A DNA stretch of 64,000 nucleotides from contig OX030967.1 of assembly GCA_943735955.1 (NCBI GenBank), positions 642,380-706,379 on the forward strand, in the 5' to 3' direction. The stretch is from Piscicola geometra (taxonomy: Eukaryota > Annelida > Clitellata > Hirudinida > Piscicolidae). The translations under genes were made by a program, and so were the position numbers. Positions within the stretch are counted from its first letter, which is position 1. The number at the start of each line of letters is the position of its first letter. This document shows positions 11,520-24,020 of the stretch, in pieces. The notes under the pieces were generated by a model that saw only the letters and a list, made by a program, of their open reading frames with translations, was not told the origin of the DNA and ran no database searches.

Positions 11520-13065
11520 AGAAATGCTGAGGCTTTTAGCTTATTCTATCGTTAAAAACACAGTGTGCACTGTCAATGCCGAATCAAGCCAGTTTGGTGT
11601 TGTGGTTGATGGCACACAAGACTGCAATGGGTATGCAATGAATATGCATTCGTTTTTTTGAGGAAGCTCTGAATGTTAATGAACAGTTTATTGGTTTATT
11701 CAGCCCACCAGACACGACCAGACAAACATTATCTGCTGTATTAAAAGATGTTCTGACCAGAATTATGCTACCCATAGAAAAACTAAGAGCTCAAACTTAT
11801 GACGGCGTTGTTAACATGAACGACCGATATAATGGTTGTTAAGCTATTATCAGCAGTGAGCATCCGCTTGCATTGTTTTTCCACTGTTCTGCACACTGAG
11901 TACATCTTGTTGCCCCGCACACAGCTGCCGCAAATCCCTTTGTGAGCAATTCACTTCAGTTTGTCCAAGAGTTAGGTGCTTTTTACAACCGTTCAGATAA
12001 GGTCAATAAGCAGTTTAGTGATGCTTTATTGTCTCTTATAAATGACTTTCCTGATGAGCCACTGAATAAAAAGTATAGTATAAAACTTCTTTGTCCTACA
12101 AGATGGCTAACCAGAGTATCTACAGTGTCTTCTGTGCTTGAACACTATGAAATGGTACTTGTTAGCTTGGAATCATTTGCTTCCATTAGTACTGCTGATA
12201 AAGGCTTGAGGTCTTTTTTCAACCGGGCGCTACTGCACTGGCCCTCAAGGTAGTTGTTTTGGTATTTTCACTTCTAGAACAGTTAAACAAGTCGTTGCAA
12301 TTAGCAAGTGCCAAGGTCAGTGGAATGATTGCAGCGACTGGTTCAGTTGTGCAAGAACTGCGTCGCCTACGATCAGATGAACAGTTTAATGCCATTTTCA
12401 GAGATGTCAACAGTATAGTTTTGGCATATGATCTCGAGCCGGTTGCTGTACTTCGGGTGCGAAAGCCGCCACAAAAGTATTGTGTGCTGGTCCCAGCTTA
12501 TGTAGCAAAAACACCAGAGGAACATTATTGAGTAGCATATTACGCTGTCATAGACATTGCAATCATGCAGCTCATAGAAAGGTTCGATCGAGATTCTCCT
12601 GGTTTGCGTTGATACTTGCAGCTGGAGACAATGTTGCTAACTTGTGAAGTGGACCATGATATTTGCAAGCAGTATCGTGGGTTAAATGAAACTGGTCTTT
12701 GTTCACAGTTAGCTATGTTTAAAGACCTGAATGAACTTTAGCACAAACGCAAAAAGTAACGCAAGCTATGATCACGGAAGTCAGAAATCTGTTTCCTTAG
12801 GTTGAAAGATTGATCGGGTAAATGCTTGTGTGTCTAATAACGTCATGTACTGCAGAAAGATCTTCAAGTGCTTTGCGGCGTCTTAAGACTTAGTTGCGTG
12901 CAACTATGACACAGCCTCGCTTAAAGTCACTGGCTGTTTGTCATGCACATCAGGATATACTTGACAGTCTGAATTTAAAAAGGCTAGCAGAAGAATTTGC
13001 CAGTCGCTCAGACATTCGAAGGATTCTTTTTGGAAATTGGAGTAAACGAACTGTGGGTAGAGGGC
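11520..13065 (+). pseudogene. hAT transposase pseudogene (DUF4371/ZMYM1-like), copy A
   Basis: Order of blocks: FGVVVDGTQDCNG (DUF4371 catalytic region), HTAAANPFVSNSLQFVQELG-like segment, KYSIKLLCPTRWLTRVSTV, and a C-terminal dimerization block MTQPRLKSLAVCHAHQD. Interrupted by several stops and frameshifts. Parallel to copy B, which is better preserved at the C-terminus. Confidence 0.85.
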
Positions 13066-13104
13066 AGGAGGACAGGCAGAGAGGGTATTTTATGTTATCT
13101 AAAT

Positions 13105-13147
13105 GGCCCACAGTGTATATTTAGATTCTAAATGTACACTGTGGGCC
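13105..13147. repeat. Inverted repeat, 21-bp arms with one mismatch
   Basis: GGCCCACAGTGTATATTTAGA, 1-bp spacer, and its inverted copy, just 3' of the copy A transposase remnant. Possibly a structural or terminator-like element of the transposon. Confidence 0.85.
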
Positions 13148-13579
13148 CAAAAAAATCTCCCAATGTATATTTGTTTATAACTTTGACAAATTTAAATATA
13201 TTTGTAATTTTATTACACTATTGTACTCAGAAATAAATGGAAAACAAGATGTTATAAAATTTATTTGATGGGTTGATGGCTAGTTATAATTGAATTTACA
13301 TACAGATGAAAAATAATAAAAGATACTGAAATCGCTATTTTTTTCTTCAAATCGCTCATAGTGGCAATAGAAAAGTATTTTTATTGAGTATCAAACTATT
13401 TTTTAATGTTTGGTGATACAAATATTAATAGTTTAGACAAAAATAGTTTGCATTACAGCAAACAATACTAAATAGTATCGCTGGTACTGTATTGGTCGAT
13501 ACCGGTTCTTGAATTCCAGCCCTGGGAAGGACCCCCCCCCCCCCAAGATTTTCCGCAGATCGCCGCCCCTGATAATTAC

Positions 13580-14621
13580 CACTATTGATGTTCTAGTTTT
13601 TTGATAATTTCGATCTAAGCAGCCAAAAGAAGAATTATTTCGGGAAATTATAGTGTCTAAACATTATGTGTCTCCCAACAATCTGTTTTATATTAAATAT
13701 ATAACAGTGAAATACCAGATTGTTATATATTATATTTTAATTGTATATACATTTTTGAAAAGTAACCCTAACCCAAATTTTTTTATATATTTTGTATTAA
13801 ATTTAAAATAAATACCGTGAAACACCATTTATAAGACACACTTTTTTACCTATAAAATTTACTTTCAAAATCATTTGAACAGTTTTGGATTTTTTCCACT
13901 AATTTGGGAATGAACTTTTAAAATTTTTCGAAATAAGTGTGTAGGGGTGAAAGGGGTTTGGCAGGAAAAAAGTTATATCTTTTTAAGAGGGTTGGTTTCA
14001 GGATTTGTTATATAGAGTTAAAAGAAGGGGTCAAATTGTCATACTTTTGTATCATTATATTATATAATAATAATAATTGTCATTTTTGTATAGCGCCCGG
14101 GCACGCAACTGAAGCGCTTTCACTGCGTCGTAATGCAATAAAGAAATAAAAATAATTATAATAGTAATGTCATGAAATGGAGAGCAAAGAGTAGCATGGA
14201 GTAATTATTAAGAATGATAGGCTAAGTTAAAGTAATGAGTTTTCAGTTTGGCTTTGAAAGTCGAAAATTGGTTGATGCTTCGAAGTGCAGGTGGAAGGGC
14301 ATTCCAAGTTGTTGGAGCTGCGTGACGGAAAGCTCTTTTTGAGATGTTGTTTGTAGTGGATTCTTGGTTGAAGAGAAGAGATGAAGATGAACGCAGTTGT
14401 TTGTTTGATGTTTTTTTTTATCTCATGTCTATGCTAACAACATGGCGTGTTTCCTCACTCGTCGTAACTTACTATTAATTACTCTTCAACATTAACTTTT
14501 TCAAATTAATTATATGTTTTTATTTTACATATAATTTGGCTAAGTCTAAATATTTCTTAACTTTCTTTCATTCTCGCTGCTTCCAACATATCTACCAAAA
14601 TCTCGTTCTAACCTATCTCGT
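13580..14621. other. Gene-poor AT-rich DNA and LINE 5' region
   Basis: Contains a dispersed TATAGCGC repeat at about 14060-14150. From about 14240 it has sequence that may be the 5' untranslated part of the LINE beginning at 14622. Confidence 0.4.
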
Positions 14622-16136
14622 TTGATCTTAATCAAATTTAATCAGATTATACAAACTATGACTTCATCTAGATTAGCCTACTCATCATCACAACTTCTTG
14701 AAATCCGTTCTCAAATCACCACTCGAGTCTACAAAAAGTTACGAAACACATTATTCATCAGCAAAATCTGGAAACCAAAATCAAACTCAAATTCATCTAA
14801 ATCTCCAACAAACTTAGCTAAATCTCCAACAAACTTAGCTAAATCTCCATCGATCTCCTCTATATCTCCAACAAACTTAGCTAAATCTCCATCAAACTCC
14901 TCTATATCTCCGCCAAACTCGTATACATCTCTACCAAACTCTTCAAAATCTTCACCAACACAAAAAACAGCAAGTTTAAAGCAATTAAAACTGGGTTCTT
15001 TAAACACCAGGTCTGCCGTTAAAAAAGCGGGCCTGTTACATGACTTAATCAATGACTATAAACTAGACATGTTATGTCTTACAGAAACATGGATACCATC
15101 AGACGCTCCGACAGCGATCAAGAATGACTCAGCACCACCAGGGTATTCCGTAACACACAGTCACAGGGGCACTTATGACGGCAAAAGGGGAGGCGGCCTT
15201 GCCTTCATACATAAGGCCACCATAAAGTGCACCGTAGTCAAAACAGAAGTAACCCCAGATTATGAATATCTTATAATTAAACTAACTAATACACAAACTC
15301 CTTTACACATAGTCATTATTTATAGGCCACCTAATAACTCACTCACTAATTTCATCATACAATTCTCCCAACTTATCGATTCATTAACCTCCCTAAATTC
15401 TAATTTAATCCTGTGTGGAGATTTTAACGCTCCTCATACTTCTAACTCTACCACACTAATTAATGAAAAGCTCCAAAATATCATCGACGAATACAACCTA
15501 TATCAGCACATAAACGCACCAACTCACGAAAACGGCAATACACTCGACCTACTCATAACCTGCATCAACGCATCTAGTATCATCACTAATCATTCTATAC
15601 ATCCAACACTATTTTCAGATCATCATCTCATTTCATCTACCCTATCATTAATAAAGCCAATTCCTATCAGCACCATAATTAAATACCGTAGGATCAAAAA
15701 AATAGACTGGATCAATTTCAATATTGACCTCAAATCATCTTCAATATTAGATTGCAAGAGTTGCACTACAGACCAATACGTCGAACACATAAATAAGGTC
15801 ATCCTCAAACTATTAGATAAGTATGCGCCACTACAAACAAAAGTCATACGACGATCACACCAAAATCGCCACAAAATTTCACTGGAGGCAATTAGAGCCA
15901 AAAGACACAGAAGGAAAGCTGAGAAAACCTATTTCAAAGATCCTTCATCTTTTAATAAACAACTATATAATAAAGCCAAAGCATCAACAAGAGAAGCAAT
16001 TATTAATTCAAGAATAGAAATAATTAAAACGGAAATAGATTCATCCAATAACCCACGTACTCTATGGCAAAATCTAAATAAACTATTACACCGGCAAAAA
16101 AATGATCCATCCAACAACTCAAGCAATACAAACATG
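14622..16136 (+). pseudogene. LINE ORF2, endonuclease half
   Basis: APE-type endonuclease that nicks target DNA to prime reverse transcription. Uninterrupted to the hAT insertion site, where the TSD CAAACATG begins. Catalytic Asn (LNTRS), Glu (LTETW), Asp/Asn (GDFN) and the terminal SDH are all present, so loss of activity is recent. Confidence 0.9.
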
Positions 16137-18201
16137 CAGGGGCGCAACCAGCCAAAAATGCTGGGGGGGGCTCAACTTTAGTATGGAAAAAAAAATTATT
16201 TACCGCAACTGTTGCGTTTTGCAGCATCAATTTGTATGTTTTCTTGCTGTTTTAATACCGAGTTTTTTTCACATATTTTGTAAACTAAATTTTACATTTT
16301 AATTTCATGAATTAAATTTCAATTTTTTTCATTTTATTATTTATAATCTTTTATTTTCTGTTCGCATTTAAAATTTCTCAAAACAATCTTTCCTCGCTTA
16401 GATAATGTTTCAATTTTAGTATTTTTATACAAATTTAGTCTTAATTTCAAGGTGAAAAGATAGTTAAAACTTGAATTAATTTTTTTTATCTTCAAAATAA
16501 CTTGTAAAACGTTTTCAATGCTTTTAAAAATCAATGGGGCGTTTTCGCAACTTTGACGAAATATGATTTCATATGATTTTTAATAAGCCTAGTCATTCAT
16601 TACAATAGTTATTATGAAAATAATAAAATTATTATTTTAATGTTAATGTATTATGAAATTTATAAAATTATAATTAAAAGTTGAATTTTGAAGATAAATG
16701 TTAATTTTTATATTTAGACAATTTTTTTAAAATCGCAAATGCTTCACACTTGAAGCTTTTATTGAAGAAAATATAATTTTTAACCTCTCATAGGTTGATT
16801 ATAAAATTAAAATAAAGATAACATTCGTCGTCAATGTCGTCTTTGAAACAGCACGACAGTTTGAGTGCTGTTGTAATTCACGTTAAATAATTTGCTTTGT
16901 TGTAATAAAAATAATATTTATTATTATTATTATAACTAATAAAATAATTAGAAGTCATAATTTTATCGAACTATTTGCAATTGAAATTTATTTCTGTTTT
17001 GATAAATTTGGTTTGAACCAATTTATTTATGATTTCTTACTGCACACTGTCACACTTTCCGCTCACGCTGCGTTTTCGCAACATTTTGCCCCATTAAAAC
17101 TTATGAAATAATTGTTTTCAATTTTGCTTGAGTTGTTATTATAACCATTTAATGCAAGTCTAGATGTAAAATTCATGTTAACTTTTTTTTCGGTTAGCGG
17201 CGGTAAATGGCCTAAATAAAAACTACCAATTATAATTGATAAAGAATTTAGATAGTTTATTAATGATACAAAAGAAAAACTACAAACTAAGTTGCATAGT
17301 ATTCTTAGAGTTACGTTATCATTTTTTAAACTAAGGTAAAAAGTAAAAAGATAGGTTTGATATGAGATCCTAAACAGTCTATAATTTTTGTTAAAATATT
17401 CAGTTTCAACTAAATTTTGATGTGTTCTCAGTTACAAAATAATTTTTCGATCATATTGTGAAAATCTTTTCACCATTTCATTTACTGGAAGAAGTGCAGT
17501 AGCGGTTTTGGTAGCAGATATTTTCAAACAAGCTTGGCAAACGACGAGCAGACACAGTCGTCCTAAGATGAAATTTAATAAGCCAAAATTTAGAAAATGC
17601 TCTTTCTGCATCTTATGAAGTAACTGGCAAAGTCAGAGCAACATCGAGCATATAGTGCAACTTGGGCTGAAGGCGTGTGGCTCAAAAGAGTTCTTGCAGT
17701 TTGATACATGAAATAAGATCAGACTGATCCACACGTAAACTTGATGTGTTGATGTGATTTTGAGCTGTCTTTGCACAGTTTCAGCATCCTTTCCATGAAG
17801 GTTGGATAATTCTAAATGCTCGATAGTTATTTTGTCTAACTGCGTTATTCTTTATATACTGTGTCATGGCTGAAAAAATTTACATATGAAAAGTGTAAAG
17901 ATTTAAAAGTGTAGTTAAGGTCTAGTGGTGCACTATTTCTTCTCAGAATTTGTGACATGTTAGTGTTATTTTGGTGGTATCTCTATGTTCTGTGTTGATA
18001 TATGAAATGTTTTGTGAGATAAAGACCCGATGGCCATCCAGAGAAATTATTATTGTCCTATGGCATATTGAAAAATTGATTACTCTCCCCCCCCCCCCCC
18101 CCACCAAAAAAACTAATCGATTTTCGAAAAATTGTGAGACCCTTCGAAAAGGTCTGGGGGGGGCTTGAGCCCACCCCAGCCCCCCCCTGGTTGCGCCACT
18201 G
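16137..18201. mobile_element. hAT element inserted in the LINE, TIR CAGGGGCGCAACCAG
   Basis: 2,065 bp with termini CAGGGGCGCAACCAG and, inverted, CAGTGGCGCAACCAG. Perfect 8-bp TSD CAAACATG at 16129-16136 and 18202-18209. On the minus strand about 17490-17640 reads ERAFSKFWLIKFHLRTTVSA, a hAT C-terminal dimerization block of the ZMYM-like type. The rest of the transposase is lost. Confidence 0.93.
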
Positions 18202-19241
18202 CAAACATGGCTTCCATCTTCAACAACTTTTTCAGCAGCAAAATTGAAAATATTCATAAGAATATTGATAATCTCCTATCACAACCTCAAAACGAACAGT
18301 TCATACACACTCATAGAAAAAACATCATTGACCCCATATCTAACTTTAAACCAACAACATCTGAAGATATATTACAAATCATTCATGCTACATGCACGAA
18401 GACATCGCCCATTGATCCTTTTCCTCACCAAGTTATAAGACAATGTAGCTCAATATTGTCAAAAGCCATCTCACAGCTCGTCAACTTATCTTTCCAAGAA
18501 GGATGTTTTCCATCTAATTTCAAAGCAGCCCAAATTACACCAATATTAAAGAAAGCCAACCTCGACACAACCAATCCAGCAAATTATCGACCTATTTCCA
18601 ACCTGTCCACCATATCAAAAATTATGGAAAGGGCCGTATTAAAACAACTACAACCTCACATCACCTCCAATCCAAACTATCCCAGTCACCAATCAGCCTA
18701 TAGACCTTACCACTCTACAGAAACAGCCCTACTCCATCTAACTGACCACATTTTCAACGGATGCGACTCAAAAAATACCACCCTCCTCGCATCACTCGAC
18801 CTATCAGCAGCCTTCGACACCATCAGCCATTCCATCCTCATCGACAGACTTCATAAAGAATTTGGAGTTGATGGAACAGCTTTAAACTGGCTGTCATCTT
18901 ATTTAGAAAATAGACATTATCAAGTTAAATTAGGTACACACATCTCATCACCAACCAATATACAACACGGCGTTCCTCAAGGCTCTGTTCTTGGACCGCT
19001 TCTTTTCACCACATACATCTCACCTATCTCAAATATAGTCAACCAATTCAATATAACCTACCATAAATATGCTGATGATATACAACTTCTTCAATTCATC
19101 ACACCTAATACATCCAACCAAGCTACTAGTAACCTCACATCTTGCATACAAACCATGGAAACTTGGTTTCTCAATAACTATCTCCAGTTTAACACCACTA
19201 AATCAGAAATAATAGATGCACAACCACTTATCGAAACCTAA
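18202..19241 (+). pseudogene. LINE ORF2, reverse transcriptase half
   Basis: Continues the frame of the endonuclease half after the hAT. Contains NYRPISNLSTISKIMERAV, the AFDTISH catalytic block, GVPQGSVLGPLLF and YADD. The first-strand synthesis core looks intact; the frame ends at 19241, before the thumb/C-terminal domain. Confidence 0.9.
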
Positions 19242-19729
19242 TTATTTCAGAAAAGTAAAATTTCAATTTTTGTTTTTCTTTCATAATTGTTTATTCTTCA
19301 TTTGAAAAAAATATTGAACAAATTAATATTACTGACTTCAATTGCAATTTTTTGTATTATAAAGTATTATTTAGACATTTTAAAATTCGATTTGAGATTT
19401 GAATATTTTGAGATTCGATTTGAAAACTTACGATTCGAATGAAATTTGTGTCTTGGTGTTCAAATAATTTTATGATTGAGATTTTATTTTATTTCTTCAA
19501 AGAAATTATTTTTTCTTGTAAAAAATACTTCTTTGAAGTACTATTTTAAATAAATAATGAAATTTGAACAAACGGTTCTTCAATAATGGGTTGTTTAATC
19601 CTTTATTTGAAGTTCTAGTTATGGAGGGCCCATTCATAACTTCAGGGATAACATCATGGAATAAAATAAAAATAAAATAAAACAAGAACTCTCTGTCTTT
19701 AATCTGTAATCTCTTGAGCTTCATCTATG

Positions 19730-19961
19730 TTTCTCAAACTTAATCCGGATAAATTTGAACTCATATATTTCAATAAAAAATCAAAGTCTTTACTATCTCT
19801 TTCTTTTTTAGTTTTGCCTCCCCCCTCCTCACTCTCTCTAAACCATTCATATCTTCCATTCGTAGCCTTGGTTTTATCTTCGATTATAACCTGTCTTTAG
19901 CTCCTCAAAATCTATCTGTCTCTAAATCTTGTTACTTCCACATTCGTTGTATTAAACAGCT
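19730..19961 (+). pseudogene. CR1/L2-type LINE fragment (first half of a split copy)
   Basis: Starts FLKLNPDKFELIYFNKKSKS and, after a frameshift, ends CYFHIRCIKQL at AAACAGCT, where hAT copy B begins. The continuation KQLLPFLDDP is at 10948 on the minus strand. Confidence 0.8.
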
Positions 19962-22190
19962 CAGGGGTGGCGATCTGCGGAAAATCTTGGGGGGTCCTCT
20001 CCAGGGTTTAAATCAAAGAGCCGTTATCGACCAATACAGTACATGCGATAGTATTTAGTTTTGTTTTCTGTAGTGCAAATTATTTTTGTATCAACTACTA
20101 TTATTTGTATCACCAAAAATTAATAAAAAAATGTGATACTCAATAAAAATACTTTTCTATTGCCACTATGAGCGATTTGAAGAAAAACAATAGCGATTTT
20201 AGTATCTTTTTTATTTGTTATCTATATAAATTCAATTACAACTAGCCATCAGCCCATCAAATAAATTGTATAAAATCTTGTTTTCCATCCATATCTGAGT
20301 CAAATAGTAAAAAATTTACAAATAGATTTTTATTTGCCGAAGTTATAAACAAATATACATTGGAATTTTGATGTGCGTGACAAACGGCCAGTGAATTCAA
20401 GCGAGGCTGTGTCATAGGTGCACGCAACCAAGTCTTAAGACGCCGCAAAGCACTAAAAGATCTTTTTGCAGTACATGACGTTATTGGACACACAAGCATC
20501 CACCTGAGCAATTTTTCAACCTAAGGAAACAGATTTCTGACTTCGGTGATCATAGCTTGCTTTATTTTTTGGGTTTGTGCTAAAGTTTTGTATTCATTCT
20601 GATCTTTAAACATAACTTACTGTGAACAAAGACCAGTTTCATTTAACTCACGATACTGCTTGCAAATATCATGGTTCACTTCACCAGTTAGCAACATTGT
20701 CTCCAGCTGCAAGTATGAACGCAAACCAGGAGAATCTCAATTGAACCTTTCTGTGAGTTGCATGATTGCAATGTCTATGACAGCGTAATATGCTGCTCGA
20801 TAATGTTCCTCTGGTGTTGTTGCTGCATAAGCTGGGCCCAGCACACAATACTTTTGTGGCGGCTTTCGCACCCGAGGTACAGCAATCAGCTCGAGATCAT
20901 ATGCAAAAACCATAATGTTGACATCTCTGAAAATGGCGTTAAACTGTTCATCTGATCTTAGGCGACGCAGTTCTTGCACAACAGAATCAGTCGCTGCAAC
21001 CATTCCAGAAGTGAAAACACCAAAACAACTACATTGAAGGCCAGTTCAGTAGTGTCCTGTTGAAAAAAGGCCTCAAGCCTTTCAGCTGTTTCATCACCAG
21101 TACCAATGGAAGCAAATGATTCCAAGCTAACAAGTATTACTTTATAATGTTCAAGCACAGAAGAAACTGCAGATACTCTAGTCAGCTATCTTTTAAGACA
21201 AAGAAGTTTTATACTATACTTTTTATTCAGTGGCCCATCAGGAAAGTCAATTATAAGATACACTAAAGCATCACTAAACTGCTTCTTGACCTTCCCTGAA
21301 CGATTGTAAAAAGCACCTAACTCTTGGACGAACTGAAGTGAATTGCTCACAAAGGGATTTGTGGCAGCTGTGTGCTGGGCAACAAGATTTGCACAATGTG
21401 CAGAACAGTGGAAAAACAATGCAAGCGGATGCTCACTGCTGATAATAGCTTGACAAACATTATGTCTGCCGTTCATGTTAGAAGCACCGTCATAAGTCTG
21501 AGCTCTTAGTTTTTCTATAGGTAGCATAATTCTGATCAGAAAATCTTTTACTACAGCAGATATTTTTCCCGATAGCATCTGGTGGGCTGAATAAACCAAT
21601 AAACTGTTCATTAAAAAGGGAGAGCTTCATCAAAAAACGAATGCATATCGATTCCTGCTCTAACCCATTGCAGTCTTGTGTGCCGTCAACCACAACACCA
21701 AACTGGCTTGGTTCGGCATTAACAGTGCACACTGTGTTTCTAACGATAGAATGAGCTAAAAGCCTCAGCATTTCTTTTTGGCAGTCATGCGATATGAATC
21801 TTGTAGTTTGATTCAACCACAACTTTAGTTAATGTTCGAAGCCTTTTGAAATTCATCTAAAAAATAGAAAGGGTCGATATTGAAGTGGACCTCAGAATCC
21901 CCCTATGAATATCGCCCATGCAAAATAAGTAACAAAATATGAATGATTTTTTAAATAAAAATGTAAATCTGTCTGCTTGCAAAAAGTGAACTGATATTTT
22001 CTGAAAAGCATTCTGAATGTCTGCTTGCGAAAATTGAAAAAATATATTACTGAATAAAAATTCTGTTTCATGCTATGGTTGACAATTATGCTAGTATTAA
22101 GATAGGAGTTGAGAAATTATTGTTTTTGTAAAACTGAGGGGGGTCCCCGTTAAGATGGACCCCAGGACCCCCTTAGCATCGCTGCCCATA
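19962..22190 (-). mobile_element. hAT element, copy B (GGCGGCGATC family)
   Basis: Left-type end CAGGGGTGGCGATCTGCGG at 19962; degenerate right-type end, inverted, near 22190 (GCATCGCTGCCCATA). Carries transposase on the minus strand and faces copy A. Left flank is AAACAGCT. Confidence 0.78.
20260..21830 (-). pseudogene. hAT transposase pseudogene (DUF4371/ZMYM1-like), copy B
   Basis: Minus-strand blocks: FGVVVDGTQDCNGLEQESIC, KLRAQTYDGASNMNGRHN, HCSAHCANLVAQHTAATNPF, KKYSIKLLCLKR, and C-terminal CTAKRSFSALRRLKTWLRAP, which is the hAT dimerization motif. Several frameshifts separate the blocks. hAT transposases excise and reinsert DNA, making 8-bp TSDs; this copy is dead. Confidence 0.9.
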
Positions 22191-22244
22191 CATACTCACA
22201 ATGTATTACTGTATTAGCATTTTTTTATCCCATGGTTGACGATT

Positions 22245-23105
22245 ATCCAATCAGAGCTTGACTCCCTCTCTAAGTGGGCCAAGCTCAGTAGTCTCTCACT
22301 TAACCTCAAAAAATCATTTGAACTCATAGTCCACAATAGTTATAAACGCATCACACCACCAGCTTTACATCCTTCCATTCAACGCACTAACAAACTCACT
22401 ATCTTAGGAATCACATTCACTGACACCCTTAACATTTCACCACACATAGATCACATTATCAATAAATGCTTTCAAACTTTTCATGCCATCAAAACAATCC
22501 GTTCCCATGGACTCTTTGGTGTCAAGCTCTTTGACATCACTGAGTCCCTCATCATCTCTCACCTTAAGTATGCAGCTCTTACTTGGTCTGGTTTTGCTAA
22601 TCAGCCACACATTAAGCAACTCCAGTCCCTAATTAATAAACTCATAAGACTTAACTACCTTCCTTCTTTCCACCCATCATTCACTTCTATGTTTACCACT
22701 TTATACACCAAACTCTTCTTTAAAATATCTACTAACTCTGACCACGCACTTCACCATTTCTTACCCCCCCCCCCTTAAAAAATCTACTCATAACTTAAGA
22801 CCCCGTAAACACAATTTTGATACCCCTATATATACTACGCTTGAAAGTAAAACATTCCTCCCTCGTCTTCTTAAATATCACATTCTATAATTTACATTTA
22901 TATTTATATTATCATCTCTGATTCTTATTACTTATTTATCTATTTAATAATTACCATATTCACCATATCCTTTGACTTGTAGTATTTTTTTTCAAACCAT
23001 TATCATTAGCATCAGTATCCTATAATTATCTACTATTATCTAGTATCTTATGCAACATGTAACATGGCCTGCGTCTGTCAAACCGTGATCAATAAAGACT
23101 ATAAA
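22245..23105 (+). pseudogene. CR1/L2-type LINE 3' fragment with 3' UTR
   Basis: Starts in the RT thumb region (SLSKWAKLSSLSLNLKKSFE) and continues through LGITFTDTLNISPHID to LKYAALTWSGFANQPHIKQL. After a frameshift at a C run it ends TFLPRLLKYHIL with a stop near 22890. The 3' UTR ends with TGTAACATGGCCTGCGTCTG followed by AATAAAG. This tail is shared with the tRNA-SINEs. Confidence 0.88.
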
Positions 23106-23129
23106 AATTATTTTTTATAAATTAGGCTC

Positions 23130-23481
23130 GTCTTAAAATTAGAGTTGAGAAATGTGTATTTTAAAAAGAGTGAGGGGGTTCTTGTAGAGGTGGACCCTAA
23201 GACCCCCTCAAGATTCTCGCCTACGCCATAGTGATAAAAAAAACTAGGTGAAGGAGTATTTAAGTAAGCAAAGAATATTTTTGTTTTAGACAGCTATCAC
23301 TATAACTACATATACTCACAATTTATTACTGTATAAACATTTACTTTTATGCCATGATTATGCTCATATCCAAATAAAAAATTTTGAATACAAAAATGGA
23401 AAAAAGAAGGGGGGTCCCAACTAAGGTGGACCCCCCACTAAAAAAAAGTGGGGGGTCTTGACCCCAGGATCGCCGCGCATG
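23130..23481 (+). mobile_element. hAT MITE-like copies (GGCGGCGATC family)
   Basis: Shares an internal segment (AGACAGCTATCACTATAACT) with copies at 8500-8850 and 11050-11170. The right-type end CGCCGCGCATG finishes at 23481 and is followed by GTATATAC. Confidence 0.6.
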
Positions 23482-23769
23482 GTATATACTCTCTATAGCC
23501 TAAACAAAAATATACTCTATATAGTCTATGTAAAATATATACTCTATATTGACTTATCAACTTCTACAGTCTCATTCTAAAATTCATCTTATTCGTGGTC
23601 CATGTTAGAAAACTATGACCATGCACATAATCATGGTCATAACAGGCCAATCACTCAATTTTTAATTTTACAACTTGTACACAATAAAACTGTATTGCAT
23701 CATCTAATTACTAATAAAAATTTTAAATTATTTATCTTCGGAAGTTGAGAAAAAAAAGCAAAATGGGGG

Positions 23770-24020
23770 AGCGGGGATGGCTTAGTTGGTAGACGTCGGA
23801 CTTGCAACTTAAAGGTTGCCTGTTCGAATCTTTGACAAGCAACCGTGAACTATCATATACCTAGTGTATATGATGCGGTGTTTGCGACGTATGTATTGAA
23901 AGATGTGTACGTCGTGTGGAGTGGCGCATCGGCGCATAAGAACCATGGTTCTCAGAACCATTGTAACATGGCATGCGTTTGTCAGGCTGTGAACAGTATA
24001 GACCAAAATAAATAAATAAA
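23770..24020 (+). mobile_element. tRNA-derived SINE, copy 2
   Basis: Best-preserved copy: A box TGGCTTAGTTGGTAG, B box TGTTCGAATC, core ATACCTAGTGTATATGATGC, LINE-like tail GTAACATGGCATGCGTTTGT, then a (AAAT)n end. Confidence 0.88.

Larger units (their letters stand above)
10949..13571 (+). mobile_element. hAT element, copy A (GGCGGCGATC family)
   Basis: Right-type end CATGGGCGGCGATCCTGG at 10949; left-type end, inverted, GCAGATCGCCGCCCCTG ending at 13571. Carries a decayed transposase on the plus strand. Left flank AGCTGTTT, right flank ATAATTAC, so it lacks its own TSD. It is inverted relative to copy B. Confidence 0.75.
14622..19241 (+). mobile_element. CR1/L2-type LINE interrupted by a hAT
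   Basis: One retrotransposon ORF in two pieces (14622-16136 and 18202-19241). Removing the 2,065-bp insert and one TSD copy restores the frame through NTNMASIFNN. The N-terminus has AKSPTNL decapeptide-like repeats. Endonuclease residues visible: LNTRS, LTETW, CGDFNAPH and SDHHL. Reverse transcriptase: SLDLSAAFDTISH, HGVPQGSVLGPLLF and YADD at 19068-19079. It ends in a stop at 19241 without the thumb region, so it is 3'-truncated or degenerate. Confidence 0.92.
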
